Assembly: GCF_051014685.1 (NCBI RefSeq)
Contig: NW_027478516.1
Coordinates: forward strand, 1,081,641 to 1,145,640
Length of the DNA: 64,000 nucleotides
Source: Ptiloglossa arizonensis
Lineage: Eukaryota > Arthropoda > Insecta > Hymenoptera > Colletidae
Direction: 5' to 3'
The notes under the pieces are model-generated. The model ran no database searches. It worked only from the letters and a program-made list of their open reading frames with translations, and was not told the origin of the DNA. This document shows, in pieces, positions 37,271 through 50,754 of this stretch. Both the position numbers and the translations under genes were made by a program. Each line of letters begins with the position of its first letter. The first letter of the stretch is position 1.

Positions 37271-38490
37271 AAGTGTGATACTCGAAACCAATAACTGGAA
37301 CGTCCTAGGGGAAAAGTACGTACACCATTGTAATTGGGCAAGTTTCTACTTTCAGAGGCGACAGGAATTTCTCGAGTACGCCAATCCGTTCGCCAGGTAT
37401 CGGAGTTTGAAGTTAAGGAATGGTTGAGAAACCATCAAAACTTTCGCAAGTCCGATACTCGAAACCAATAACTACTATGGCCTAGGGCAAAAATACACAT
37501 ACCGTTGTAATCGGACGAGTTTCTGGTTTCAGATGCAACAGGAATTTCTCGAGTTCGTCAATCCGTTCGCGAGATATGGGAGTATGAAGTTAAGGAATGG
37601 TTGAGATACCATCACAATTTTCGCAAGTCTGATACTCGAAGCCAATAACTACCATGGCCTAGGGGAAAAACGCACATACCTTTGTAATCGGTCGAGTTTC
37701 TACTTTCAGATGCAACAGGAAATAATCGAGTTCGTCAATCCGTTCGCGAGATATGGGAGTTTGAAATTAAGGAACGGTTGAGAAACCATCAAAATTGTCG
37801 CAAATCTGATACTCGAAACCAATAACTACAAAGGCTTAGGGGAAAAATACACATACCTTTGTAATCGGGGGAGTTTCTACTTTCAGATGCAACAGGAATT
37901 TCTCGAGTTCGTCAATCCGATCGCGCGATATGGGAGCTTGAAGTTAAGGAATGCTTGAGAAACCATCAAAATTTTCGCAAATCTGATACTCAAAACCAAT
38001 AACTGGAACGGCCTAGGGGAAAAGTATATACACCATTGTAATCGGGCAAGTTTCTACTTTCAGAGGCGACAGGAACTTCTCGAGTACGCCAATCCGTTCG
38101 CGAGGTATCGGAGTTTGAAGTTAAGGAATGGTTGAGAAACCATCAAAATTTTCGCAAGTCTGATACTCGAAACCAATAACAACTATGGCCTAGGGCAAAA
38201 ATACACATACCGTTGTAATCGGGCGAGTTTCTGCTTTTAGATGCAACAGGAATTCCTCGAGTACGCCAATCCGTTCGCGAGGTATCGGAGTTTGAAGTTA
38301 AGGAATGGTTGAGAGACCATCACAATTTTCGCAAGTCTGATACTCGAAACCAATAACTACTATGGCCTAGGGCAAAAATACACATACCGTTGTAATCGGA
38401 CGAGTTTCTGCTTTCAGATGAAACAGGAATTTCTCGAGTTCGTCAATTCGTTCGAGAGATATGGGAGTTTGAAGTTAAGGAATGGTTGAG
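37271..38490 (+). repeat. Block with a long-range partner at 46.1-47.2 kb
   Basis: About 37,280-37,850 matches 46,128-46,690 at offset 8,848 (private GGGAGTATGAAG at 37,581 and 46,429). About 38,010 onward matches 46,680 onward at offset 8,670 (GAATTCCTCGAGTACG at 38,250 and 46,920). The offset change of 178 bp means this copy has one monomer more than its partner. Confidence 0.83.
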
Positions 38491-39485
38491 AAACCGTCAA
38501 AATTTTCGCAAGTGTGATACTCGAAACCAATAACTGGAATGGCCTAGGGGAAAAGTACAAACACCTTTGTAATCGGGCGAGTTTCTACTTTCAGATGCAA
38601 CAGGAATTTCTCGAATTCGTCAATCCGTTCGCGAGTTATGGGAGTTTGAAGTTAAGGAATGGTTGAGAGGCCATCATAATATTCGCAAGTCTGATACTCG
38701 AAACCAATAACTACCATGGCCTAGGGGAAAAATACACATACCTTTGTAATCAGGCGAGTTTCTACTTTCAGATGCAACAGGAGTTTCTCGAGTTCGTCAA
38801 TCCGTTCGCGAGATATGGGAGTTTGAAGTTAAGGAATGGTTGAGAAACCATCAAAACTTTCGCAATTCTGATGCTAGAAACGAATAACTGGAATGACCTA
38901 GGGGAAAAGTACACACACCATTGTAATCGGTCAACTTTCTACTTTCAGATGCAACAGGAATTTCCCGAGATCGTCAATCCGTTCGCGAGATTTGGGAGGT
39001 TGAAGTTAAGGAATGGTTGAGAGACCGTCAAAATTTTCGCAAGTGTGACACTCGAAACCAATAACTGGAATGGCCTAGGGGAAAAGTACAAACACCTTTG
39101 TAATCGGGCGAGTTTCTACTTTCAGATGCAACAGGAATTTCTCCAATTCGTCAATCCGTTCGCGAGTTATGGGAGTTTGAAGTTAAGGAATGGTTGAGAG
39201 GCCATCATAATATTCGCAAGTCTGATACTCGAAACCAATAACTACCATGGCCTAGGGGAAAAATACACATACCTTTGTAATCAGGCGAGTTTCTACTTTC
39301 AGATGCAACAGGAGTTTCCGAGTTCGTCAATCCGTTCGCGAGATATGGGAGTTTGAAGTTAAGGAATGGTTGAGAAACCATCAAAATTTTCGCAATTCTG
39401 ATGCTAGAAACGAATGACTGGACTGACCTAGGGGAAAAGTACACACACCATTGTAATCGGTCAACTTTCTACTTTCAGATGCAAC
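38491..39485 (+). repeat. Trimer duplication, 531-bp spacing
   Basis: The series GTACAAACACCTTTG (38,559 and 39,090), GCGAGTTATGGG, GGTTGAGAGGCC, CATAATATTCGC, CTACCATGG (class D, with TCAGGCGAG) and a class E monomer with TCGGTCAAC recurs at 531 bp, three monomers. The second copy lost two bases in GAGTTTCCGAG near 39,315, where other copies read GAGTTTCTCGAG. Confidence 0.82.
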
Positions 39486-42120
39486 AGGAAATAATCGAGT
39501 TCGTCAATCCGTTCGCGTAATATGGGAGTTTGAAATTAAGGAATGGTTGAGAAACCATCACAATTTTCGCAAGTCTGTTACTCGAAACCAATAACTAATA
39601 TGGCCTCGGAGAAAAATACACATACCTTTGTAATCGGGCGAGTTTCTACTTTCAGATGCAACAGGAATTTCTCGAGCTCGTCAATCCGTTCGCGAGATAT
39701 GGGAGTTTGAATTTAAGGAACGGTTGAGAAACCATCAAAATTTTCGCAAGCCTGATCCTCGAAACCAATAACTACAAAGGCTTAGGGCAAAAATACACAT
39801 ACCGTTGTAATCGGGAGAGCTTCTTCTTCCAGATGCAACCGGAATTTCTCGTGTTCGTCAATCCGTTCGCGAGATATGGGAGTTTGAAGTTAAGGAATGG
39901 TTGACAAACCATCAAAATTTTCGCAAGTGTGATACTCGAAACCAATAACTGGAATTGCCTAGGGGAAAAATACACATACCATTGTAATGTGGCGAGTTTC
40001 TACTTTCAGATGCAACAGGAGTTTCTCGAGTTCGTCAATCCGTTCGCGAGATATGGGGGTTTGAAATTAAGGAACGGTTGAGAAACCATCAAAATTGTCG
40101 CAAGTCTGATATTAGAAACCAATAACTACAAAGGCTTAGGGGAAAAATACACATACCTTTGTAATCGGGGGAGTTTCTACTTTCAGATGCAACAGGAGTT
40201 TCTCGAGTTCGTCAATCCGTTCGCGAGATATGGGAGTTTGAAGTTAAAGAATGGTTGAGAAACCATCAAAATTTTCGCAATTCTGATGCCAGAAACGAAT
40301 AACTGGACTGACCTAGGGGAAAAGTACACACCCCATTGTAATCGGTCGACTTTCTACTTTCATATGCAACAGGAAATAATCGAGTTCGTCAATCCGTTCG
40401 CGATATATATTGGAGGCTGAAGTTAAGGAATGCTTGAGAAACCATCAAAATTTTCGCAAGTCTGATACTCGAAACCAATAACTACAAAGGCCTAGGGGAA
40501 AAATACACATACCTTTGTAATCGGGCGAGTTTCTACTTTCAGATGCAACAGGAATTTCTCGAGTTCGTCAATCCGTTCGCGAGTTATGGGAGTTTGAAGT
40601 TAAGGAATGGTTGAGAAACCATCAAAATTTTCGCAATTCTGATGCCAGAAACGAATAACTGGACTGACCTAGGGGAAAAGTACACACACCATTGTAATCG
40701 GTCGACTTTCTACTTTCAGATGCAACAGGAAATAATCGAGTTCGTCAAACCGGTCGCGAGATATGGGAATTTGAAGTTAAGGAAAAATTGAGAAACCACC
40801 AAAATTTTCGCAAGTCTGATACTCGAAACCAATAACTACTATGGCCAAGGGCAAAAATACACATACCGTTGTAATCGGGCGAGTTTTTGCTTTCAGATGC
40901 AATATGAAATTCTCGAGTTCATCAATCCGTTCGCGACATATGGGAGTTTGAAGTTAAGGAATGGTTGAGAAACCATCAATATTTTCGCAAGTCTGATACT
41001 GGAAACCAATAACTACTATGGCCTAGGGCAAAAATACACATACCGTTGTAATCGGACGAGTTTCTGGTTTCAGATGCAACAGGAATTTATCGAGTTCTTC
41101 AATCCGTTCGCGAGATATGGGAGTTTGAAGTTAAGGAATGGTCGAGAAACCATCAATATTTTCGCAAGTCTGATACTCGAAACCAATAACTACTATGGCC
41201 TAGGGCAAAAATACACATACCGTTGTAATCGGACGAGTTTCTGGTTTCAGATGCAACAGGAATTTATCGAGTTCTTCAATCCGTTCGCGAGATATGGGAG
41301 TTTGAAATTAAGGAACGGTTGAGAAACCATCAAAATTTTCGCAAGTCTGATACTCGAAACCAATAACTACAAAGACTTAGGGGAAAAATACACATACCGT
41401 TGTAATCGGGAGAGTCTCTTCTTCCAGATGCAACCGGAATTTCTCGTGTTGGTCAATCCGTTCGCGTAATATGGGAGTTTGAAATTAAGGAATGGTTGAG
41501 AAACCATCACAATTTTCGCAAGTCTGTTACTCGAAACCAATAACTAATATGGCCTCGGAGAAAAATACACATACCTTTGTAATCGGGCGAGTTTCTACTT
41601 TCATATGCAACAGGAATTTCTCGAGTTCGTCAATCCGTTCGCGAGATATGGGAGTTTGAAGTTAAGGAATGGTTGAGAAACCATCAAAATTTTCGCAAGT
41701 CTGATACTCGAAACCAATAACTACAAAGGCTTAGGGCAAAGATACACATACCGTTGTAATCGGGAGAGCTTCTTCTTCCAGATGCAACCGGAATTTCTCG
41801 TGTTCGTCAATCCGTTCGCGAGATATGGGAGTTTGAAGTTAAGGAATGGTTGACAAACCATCAACATTTTCGCAAGTTTGATACTCGAAACCAATAACTA
41901 CAATGGCCTAGGGCAAAAATACACATACCGTTGTAATCGGGAGAGCTTCTTCTTCCAGATGCAACCGGAATTTCTCGTGTTCGTCAATCCGTTCGCGAGA
42001 TATGGGAGTTTGAAGTTAAGGAATGGTTGACAAACCATCAAAATTTTCGCAAGTGTGATACTCGAAACCAATAACTGGAATGGCCTAGGGGAAAAGTACA
42101 CACAACATTGTAATGGGGCG
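39486..42120 (+). repeat. Mosaic with class G (TTCTTCTTCC) and class I monomers
   Basis: Class G monomers near 39,810, 41,400, 41,765 and 41,935 show GGGAGAGCTTCTTCTTCC, GATGCAACCGG, TCTCGTGTTCGTC and GGTTGACAAACC. Neighbours carry CTAATATGGCCTCGGAG with CTGTTACTCG. At about 40,978-41,330 two adjacent nearly identical class I monomers (TTTCTGGTTTCAG, TTTATCGAGTTCTTC, CAATATTTTCGC) form a young monomer duplication. These classes recur at 49-52 kb, 54-56 kb and 59-60 kb. Confidence 0.82.
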
Positions 42121-45100
42121 AGTTTCTACTTTCAGATGCAACAGGAATTTCTCGAGTTCGTCAATCCGTTCGCGAGATATGGGAGTTTGAAGAAAAGGAA
42201 TGATTGAGAAACCATCAAAACTTTCGTAATTCTGATGCTAGAAACGAATAACTGGAATGACCTAGGCAAAAAGTACACACACGATTGTAATCGGTCGACT
42301 TTCTACTTTCAGAAGCAACAGGAAATAATCGAATTCGTCAATCCGTTCGCGAGATATGGGAGTTTGAAGTTAAGGAATGCTTGAGAAACCATCAAATTTT
42401 CGCAAAACTGATACTCGAAACCAATAACTAGAATGGCCTAGGGGAAAAGTACAAACACCATTATAATGGGGCGAGTTTCTACTTTCAGATGCAACAGGAA
42501 TTTCTCGAGTTCGTCAATCCGTTCGCGAGATATGGGAGTTTGAAGTTAAGGAATGGTTGAGAAACCATCAAAATTTTCGCAAGTGTAATACTCGAAACCA
42601 ATAACTGGAACGGCCTAGGGGAAAAGTACATACACCATTGTAATCGGGCAAGTTTCTACTTTCAGAGGCGACAGGAACTTCTCGAGTACGCCAATCCGTT
42701 CGCGAGGTAACGGAGTTTGAAATTAAGGAATGGTTGAGAAACCATCAAAATTTTCGCAAGTGTGATACTCGAAACCAATAACTGGAACGGCCTAGGGGAA
42801 AAGTACATACACCATTGTAATCGGGCAAGTTTCTACTTTCAGAGGCGACAGGAACTTCTCGAGTACGCCAATCCGTTCGCGAGGTATCGGAGTTTGAAGT
42901 TAAGGAATGGTTGAGAAACCATCAAAAATTTCGCAAGTGTGATACTCGAAACCAATAACTACTATGGCCTAGGGCAAAAATACACATACCGTTGTAATCG
43001 GGCGAGTTTCTGCTTTTAGATGCAACAGGAATTTCTCGAGTTCGTCAATCCGTTCGCGAGATATGGGGGTTTGAAATTAAGGAACGGTTGGGAAACCATC
43101 AAAATTGTCGCAAGTCTGATATTAGAAACCAATAACTACAAAGGCTTAGGGGAAAAATACACATACCTTTGTAATCGGGGGAGTTTCTACTTTCAGATGC
43201 AACAGGAATTTCTCGAGTTCGTCAATCCGTTCGCGAAATATGGGTGTTTGAAGTTAAGGAATGTTTGAAAAACCATCAAAATTTTCGCAAAACTGATACT
43301 CGAACACAATAACTGGAATGGCCTAGGGGAAAAGTACACACACCATTGTAATGGGGCGAGTTTCTACTTTCAGATGCAACAGGAATTCCTCGAGTTCGTC
43401 AATCCGTTCGCGAGATATGGGAGATTGAAGTTAAGGAATGGTTGAGGGACCATCACAATTTTCGCAAGTCTGATACTCGAAACCAATAACTACTATGGCC
43501 TAGGGCAAAAATACACATACCGTTGTAATCGGACGAGTTTCTGCTTTCAGATGCAACAGGAATTTCTCGAGTTCGTCAATTCGTTCGCGAGATATGGGAG
43601 TTTGAAGTTAATGAATGGTTGAGAAACCGTCAAAATTTTCGCAAGTGTGATACGCGAAACCAATAACTGGAATGGCCTAGGGGAAAAGTACACACACCAT
43701 TGTAATGGGGCGAGTTTCTACTTTCAGATGCAACAGGAATTCCTCGAGTTCGTCAATCCGTTCCCGAGATATGGGAGTTTGAATTTAAGGAATGATTGAG
43801 AAACCATCAAAACTTTCGCAATGCTGATGCTAGAAACGAATAACTGGAATGACCTAGGCAAAAAGTACACACACGATTGTAATCGGTCGACTTTCTACTT
43901 TCAGAAGCTACAGGTAATAATCGAATTCGTCAATCCGTTCGCGAGATATGGCAGTTTGAAGTTAAGGAATGCTTGAGAAACCATCAAAATTTTCGCAAAA
44001 CTGATACTCGAACACAATAACTGGAATGGCCTAGGGGAAAAGTACACACACCATTGTAATGGGGCGAGTTTCTACTTTCAGATGCAACAGGAATTCCTCG
44101 AGTTCGTCAATCCGTTCCCGAGATATGGGAGTTTGAAGTTAAGGAATGATTGAGAAACCATCAAAACTTTCGCAATGCTGATGCTAGAAACGAATAACTG
44201 GAATGACCTAGGCAAAAAGTACACACACGATTGTAATCGGTCGACTTTCTACTTTCAGAAGCTACAGGTAATAATCGAATTCGTCAATCCGTTCGCGAGA
44301 TATGGCAGTTTGAAGTTAAGGAATGCTTGAGAAACCATCAAAATTTTCGCTAGTCTGATACTCGAAACCAATAACTACTATGGCCTAGGGCAAAAATACA
44401 CATACCGTTGTTAGGGCGAGTTTCTGCTTTTGGATGCAACAGGAATTTCTCGAGTTCGTCAATCCGTTCGCGAGATATGGGAGTTTGAAGTTAAGGAATG
44501 CTTGAGAAACCATCAAAATTTTTGCAAAACTGATACTCGAAACCAATAACTAGAATTGCCTAGGGGAAAAGTACACACACCATTGTAATGGGGCAAGTTT
44601 CTACTTTCAGATGCAACAGGAATTTCTCGAGTTCGTCAATCCGTTCGCGAGATATGGGAGTTTGAAGTTAAGGAATGGTTGAGAAACCATCAAAATTTTC
44701 GCAATTGTGTTACTCGAAACCAATAACTGGAACGGCCTAGGGGAAAAGTACATACACCATTGTAATCGGGCAAGTTTCTACTTTTAGAGGCGACAGGAAC
44801 TTCTCGAGTACGCCAATCCGTTCGCGAGGTATCGGAGTTTGAAGTTAAGGAATGGTTGAGAAACCATCAAAATTTTCGCAAGTCTGATACTCGAAACCAA
44901 TAACTACTATGGCCTAGGGCAAAAATACACATACCGTTGTAATCGGGCGAGTTTCTGCTTTTAGATACAACAGGAATTTCTCGAGTTCGTCAATCCATTC
45001 GCGAGATATGGGGGTTTGAAATTAAGGAACGGTTGAGAAACCATCAAAATTGTCGCAAGTCTGATATTCGAAACCAATAACTACAAAGGCTTAGGGGAAA

Positions 45101-45785
45101 AATACACATACCTTTGTAATCGGGGGAGTTTCTACTTTCAGATGCAACAGGAATTTCTCGAGTTCGTCAATCCGTTCGCGAGATATGGGAGTTTGAAGTT
45201 AAGGAATGTTTGAGAAACCATCAAAATTTTCGCAAAACTGATACTCGAACACAATAACTGGAATGGCCGAGGGGAAAAGTACACACACCATTGTAATGGG
45301 GCGAGTTTCTACTTTCAGATGCAACAGGAATTCCTCAAGTTCGTCAATCCGTTCGCGAGATATGGGAGATTGAAGTTAAGGAATGGTTGAGAGACCATCA
45401 CAATTTTCGCAAGTCTGATACTCGAAACCAATATCTGGAATGGCCTAGGGCAAAAATAGACACACCGTTGTAATCGGACGAGTTTCTGCTTTCAGATGCA
45501 ACAGGAATTTCTCGAGTTCGTCAATCCGTTCGCGAGATATGGGAGTTTGAAATTAAGGAAAGGTTGAGAAACCATCAAAATTGTCGCAAGTCTGATACTC
45601 GAAACCAATAACTACAAAGGCTTAGGGGAAAAATACACATACCTTTGTAATCGGGGGAGTTTCTACTTTCAGATGCAACAGGAATATCTCGAGTTCGTCA
45701 ATCCGATCGCGAGATATGGGAGTTTGAAGTTAAGGAATGCTTGAGAAACCATCAAAATTTTCGCAAAACTGATACTCGAACACAA
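42121..45785 (+). repeat. Mosaic of classes B, E, F, A and C, with a dimer duplication
   Basis: A class B-E dimer is doubled with 354-bp spacing: AGAAGCTACAGGTAATAATCG at 43,903 and 44,257. From about 44.1 to 45.78 kb the series parallels 6.75-8.27 kb, including AAATTTTTGCAAAACTG, AGATACAACAGG and TCCTCAAGTTCG. The offset changes from 37,329 to 37,504, so one extra monomer sits here; it is the one with a truncated box (CCGTTGTTAGGGCGAG at 44,405, with bases missing). Confidence 0.82.
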
Positions 45786-48060
45786 TAACTGGAATGGCCT
45801 AGGGGAAAAGTACACACACCATTGTAATGGGGCGAGTTTCTACTTTCAGATGCAACAGGAATTCCTCGAGTTCGTCAATCCGTTCGCGAGATATGGGAGT
45901 TTGAAGTTAAGGAATGTTTGAGAAACCATCAAAATTTTCGCAAAACTGATACTCGAACACAATAACTGGAATGGCCTAGGGGAAAAGTACACACACCATT
46001 GTAATGGGGCGAGTTTCTACTTTCAGATGCAACAGGAATTCCTCGAGTTCGTCAATCCGTTCGCGAGATATGGGAGTGTGAAGTTAAGGAATGGTTGAGA
46101 AACCATCAAAATTTTCGCCAGTGTGATACTCGAAACCAATAACTGGAACGGCCTAGGGGAAAAGTACATACACCATTGTAATCGGGCAAGTTTCTACTTT
46201 CAGAGGCGACAGGAATTTCTCGAGTACGCCAATCCGTTCGCGAGGTATCGGAGTTTGAAGTTAAGGAATGGTTGAGAAACCATCAAAACTTTCGCAAGTC
46301 CGATACTCGAAACCAATAACTACTATGGCCTAGGGCAAAAATACACATACCGTTGTAATCGGACGAGTTTCTGGTTTCAGATGCAACAGGAATTTCTCGA
46401 GTTCGTCAATCCGTTCGCGAGATATGGGAGTATGAAGTTAAGGAATGGTTGAGATACCATCACAATTTTCGCAAGTCTGATACTCGAAGCCAATAACTAC
46501 CATGGCCTAGGGGAAAAACGCACATGCCTTTGTAATCGGTCGAGTTTCTACTTTCAGATGCAACAGGAAATAATCGAGTTCGTCAATCCGTTCGCGAGAT
46601 ATGGGAGTATGAAATTAAGGAACGGTTGAGAAACCATCAAAATTGTCGCAAATCTGATACTCGAAACCAATAACTACAAAGGCTTAGGGGAAAAGTACAT
46701 ACACCATTGTAATCGGGCAAGTTTCTACTTTCAGAGGAGACAGGAACTTCTCGAGTACGCCAATCCGTTCGCGAGGTATCGGAGTTTGAAGTTAAGGAAT
46801 GGTTGAGAAACCATCAAAATTTTCGCAAGTCTGATACTCGAAACCAATAACTACTATGGCCTAGGGCAAAAATACACATACCGTTGTAATCGGGCGAGTT
46901 TCTGCTTTTAGATGCAACAGGAATTCCTCGAGTACGTCAATCCGTTCGCGAGGTATCGGAGTTTGAAGTTAAGGAATGGTTGAGAGACAATCACAATTTT
47001 CGCAAGTCTGATACTCGAAACCAATAACTACTATGGCCTAGGGCAAAAATACACATACCGTTGTAATCGGACGAGTTTCTGCTTTCAGATGAAACAGGAA
47101 TTTCTCGAGTTCGTCAATTCGTTCGCGAGATATGGGAGTTTGAAGTTAAGGAATGGTTGAGAAACCGTCAAAATTTTCGCAAGTGTGATACTCGAAACCA
47201 ATAACTGGAATGGCCTAGGGGAAAAGTACAAACACCTTTGTAATCGGGCGAGTTTCTACTTTCAGATGCAACAGGAATTTCTCGAATTCGTCAATCCGTT
47301 CGCGAGTTATGGGAGTTTGAAGTTAAGGAATGGTTGAGAGGCCATCATAATATTCGCAAGTCTGATACTCGAAACCAATAACTACCATGGCCTAGGGGAA
47401 AAATACCCATACCTTTGTAATCAGGCGAGTTTCTACTTTCAGATGCAACAGGAGTTTCTCGAGTTCGTCAATCCGTTCGCGAGATATGGGAGTTTGAAGT
47501 TAAGGAATGCTTGAGAAACCATCAAAATTTTCGCGTCTGATACTCGAAACAAATAACTACAAAGCCCTAGGGGAAAAATACACATACCATTGTAATTGGG
47601 CGAGTTTATACTTTCAGATGCAACAGGAATTTCTCGAGATCGTCAATCCGTTCGCGAGATTTGGGAGGTTGAAGTTAAGGAATGGTTGAGAGACCGTCAA
47701 AATTTTCGCAAGTGTGATACTCGAAACCAATAACTGGAATGGCCTGGGGGAAAAATACACATACCATTGTAATGTGGCGAGTTTCTACTTTCAGATGCAA
47801 AAGGAATTCCTCGAGTTCGTCAATCCGTTCGCGAGATATGGGAGTTTGAAATTAAGGAATGGTTGAGAGACAATCACAATTTTCGCAAGTCTGATACTCG
47901 AAACCAATAACTACTATGGCCTAGGGGAAAAATACACATACCTTTGTAATCAGGCGAGTTTCTACTTTCAGATGCAACAGGAGTTTCTCGAGTTCGTCAA
48001 TCCGTTCGCGAGATATGGGAGTTTGAAGTTAAGGAATGGTTGAGAAACCATCAAAATTTT
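45786..48060 (+). repeat. Mosaic satellite; partner of 37.3-38.8 kb, includes a fused monomer
   Basis: A class B repeat pair (CTCGAACACAATAAC at about 45,777 and 45,954) is followed by the block shared with 37.3-38.8 kb. At about 46,676-46,710 a class C left part (CTACAAAGGCTTAGGGG) is joined to a class F right part (AAAAGTACATACACC), where the partner has one whole monomer more. The 2-bp-deleted monomer at 47,507-47,690 matches 13,012-13,194. Confidence 0.83.
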
Positions 48061-49162
48061 CGCAATTCTGATGCTAGAAACGAATAACTGGACTGACCTA
48101 GGGGAAAAGTACACACCCCATTGTAATCGGTCGACTTTGTACTTTCATATGCAACAGGAAATAATCGAGTTCGTCAATCCGTTCGCGATATATATTGGAG
48201 GTTGAAGTTAAGGAATGCTTGAGAAACCATCAAAATTTTCGCAAGTCTGATACTCGAAACCAATAACTACAAAGGCCTAGGGGAAAAATACACATACCTT
48301 TGTAATCGGGCGAGTTTCTACTTTCAGATGCAACAGGAATTTCTCGAGTTCGTCAATCCGTTCGCGAGTTATGGGAGTTTGAAGTTAAGGAATGGTTGAG
48401 AAACCATCAATATTTTCGCAAGTCTGATACTCGAAACCAATAACTACCATGGCCTAGGGGAAAAATACACATACCTTTGTAATCAGGCGAGTTTCTACTT
48501 TCAGATGCAACAGGAGTTTCTCGAGTTCGTCAATCCGTTCGCGAGATATGGGAGTTTGAAGTTAAAGAATGGTTGAGAAACCATCAAAATTTTCGCAATT
48601 CTGAAGCCAGAAACGAATAACTGGACTGACCTAGGGGAAAAGTACACACCCCATTGTAATCGGTCGACTTTCTACTTTCATATGCAACAGGAAATAATCG
48701 AGTTCGTCAATCCGTTCGCGATATATATTGGAGGTTGAAGTTAAGGAATGCTTGAGAAACCATCAAAATTTTCGCAAGTCTGATACTCGAAACCAATAAC
48801 TACAAAGGCCTAGGGGAAAAATACACATACCTTTGTAATCGGGCGAGTTTCTACTTTCAGATGCAACAGGAATTTCTCGAGTTCGTCAATCCGTTCGCGA
48901 GTTATGGGAGTTTGAAGTTAAGGAATGGTTGAGAGGCCATCATAATTTTCGCAAGTCTGATACTCGAAACCAATAACTACCATGGCCTAGGGGAAAAATA
49001 CACACACCTTTGTAATCAGGCGAGTTTCTACTTTCAGATGCAACAGGAGTTTCTCGAGTTCGTCAATCCGTTCGCGAGATATGGGAGTTTGAAGTTAAGG
49101 AATGGTTGAGAAACCATCAAAATTTTCGCAATTCTGATGCCAGAAACGAATAACTGGACTGA
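48061..49162 (+). repeat. Trimer higher-order repeat, ~533 bp, with length-variant monomer
   Basis: The class E box CTGGACTGACC recurs at 48,090, 48,623 and 49,157. The unit contains GCGATATATATTGGAGG, two bases longer than the usual GCGAGATATGGGAG, which makes the period 533 rather than 531. The same trimer occurs at about 40.3-40.8 kb and 60.7-61.2 kb. Confidence 0.82.
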
Positions 49163-50754
49163 CCTAGGGGAAAAGTACACACACCATTGTAATCGGTCGA
49201 CTTTCTACTTTCAGATGCAACAGGAAATAATCGAGTTCGTCAAACCGGTCGCAAGATATGGGAATTTGAAGTTAAGGAAAAATTGAGAAACCACCAAAAT
49301 TTTCGCAAGTCTGATACTCGAAACCAATAACTACTATGGCCAAGGGCAAAAATACACATACCGTTGTAATCGGGCGAGTTTTTGCTTTCAGATGCAATAT
49401 GAAATTCTCGAGTTCTTTAATCCGTTCGCGACATATGGGAGTTTGAAGTTAAGGAATGGTTGAGAAACCATCAATATTTTCGCAAGTCTGATACTCGAAA
49501 CCAATAACTACTATGGCCTAGGGCAAAAATACACATACCGTTGTAATCGGACGAGTTTCTGGTTTCAGATGCAACAGGAATTTATCGAGTTCTTCAATCC
49601 GTTCGCGAGATATGGGAGTTTGAAGTTAAGGAATGGTTGAGAAACCATCAATATTTTCGCAAGTCTGATACTCGAAACCAATAACTACTATGGCCTAGGG
49701 CAAAAATACACATACCTTTGTAAACGGACGAGTTTCTGGTTTCAGATGCAACAGGAATTTATCGAGTTCGTAAATCCGTTCGCGAGATATGGGAGTTTGA
49801 AATTAAGGAACGGTTGAAGAACCATCAAAATTTTCGCAAGTCTGATACTCGAAACCAATAACTACAAAGACTTAGGGGAAAAATACACATACCGTTGTAA
49901 TCGGTAGAGTTTCTTCTTCCAGATGCAACCGGAATTTCTCGTGTTGGTCAATCCTTTCGCGTAATATGGGAGTTTGAAGTTAAGGAATGGTTGAGAAACC
50001 ATCACAATTTTCGCAAGTCTGTTACTCGAAACCAATAACTAATATGGCCTCGGAGAAAAATACACATACCTTTGTAATCGGGCGAGTTTCTACTTCAAAT
50101 GCAACAGGAATTTCTCGAGTTCGTCAATCCGTTCGCGAGATATGGGAGTTTGAAGTTAAGGAATGGTTGAGAAACCATCAAAATTTTCGCAAGTCTGATA
50201 CTCGAAACCAATAACTACAAAGGCTTAGGGCAAAAATACACATACCGTTGTAATCGGGAGAGCTTCTTCTTCCAGATGCAACCGGAATTTCTCGTGTTCG
50301 TCAATCCGTTCGCGAGATATGGGAATTTGAAGTTAAGGAATGGTTGACAAACCATCCAAATTTTCGCAAGTGTGATACTCGAAACCAATAACTGGAATGG
50401 CCTAGGGGAAAAGTACACACACCATTGTAATGTGGCGAGTTTCTACTTTCAGATGCAACAGGAATTCCTCGAGTTCGTCAATCCGTTCGCGAGATATGGG
50501 AGTTTGAAGTTAAGGAATGGTTGAGAAACCATCAATATTTTCGCAAGTCTGATACTCGAAACCAATAACTACTATGGCCTAGGGGAAAAATACACATACC
50601 GTCGTAATCGGGCGAGTTTCTGCTTTCAGATGCAATAGGAAATTCTCGAGTTCGTCAATCCGTTCGCGAGATATGAGAGTTTGAAGTTAAGGAATGGTTG
50701 AGAAACCATCAAAATTTTCGCAAGTCTGATACTCGAAACCAATAACTACAAAGG
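49163..50754 (+). repeat. 9-monomer unit, 1,592 bp, copy 1
   Basis: Repeats directly at 50,755-52,346. Starts in a class E monomer (TCGGTCGAC, GTCAAACCGGTCGCAAG, AAGGAAAAATTGAG), then class A/I monomers with TTTATCGAGTTC, class G monomers and CTAATATGGCCTCGGAG. The left break is CTGACC here against AAGGCC in copy 2. The match extends about 12 bases past the copy boundary. Confidence 0.9.

Noticed and set aside
40402..40413. GATATATATT as a microsatellite or promoter element
   Set aside because: It is a two-base length variant of GAGATATGG in one monomer lineage, repeated at 48.2, 48.7 and 60.7 kb.
44400..44430. Short box at CCGTTGTTAGGGCGAG as a foreign insertion site
   Set aside because: Only a few bases (of the usual GTAATCGGG) are missing, and the flanks continue in normal satellite. 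It is a small deletion.
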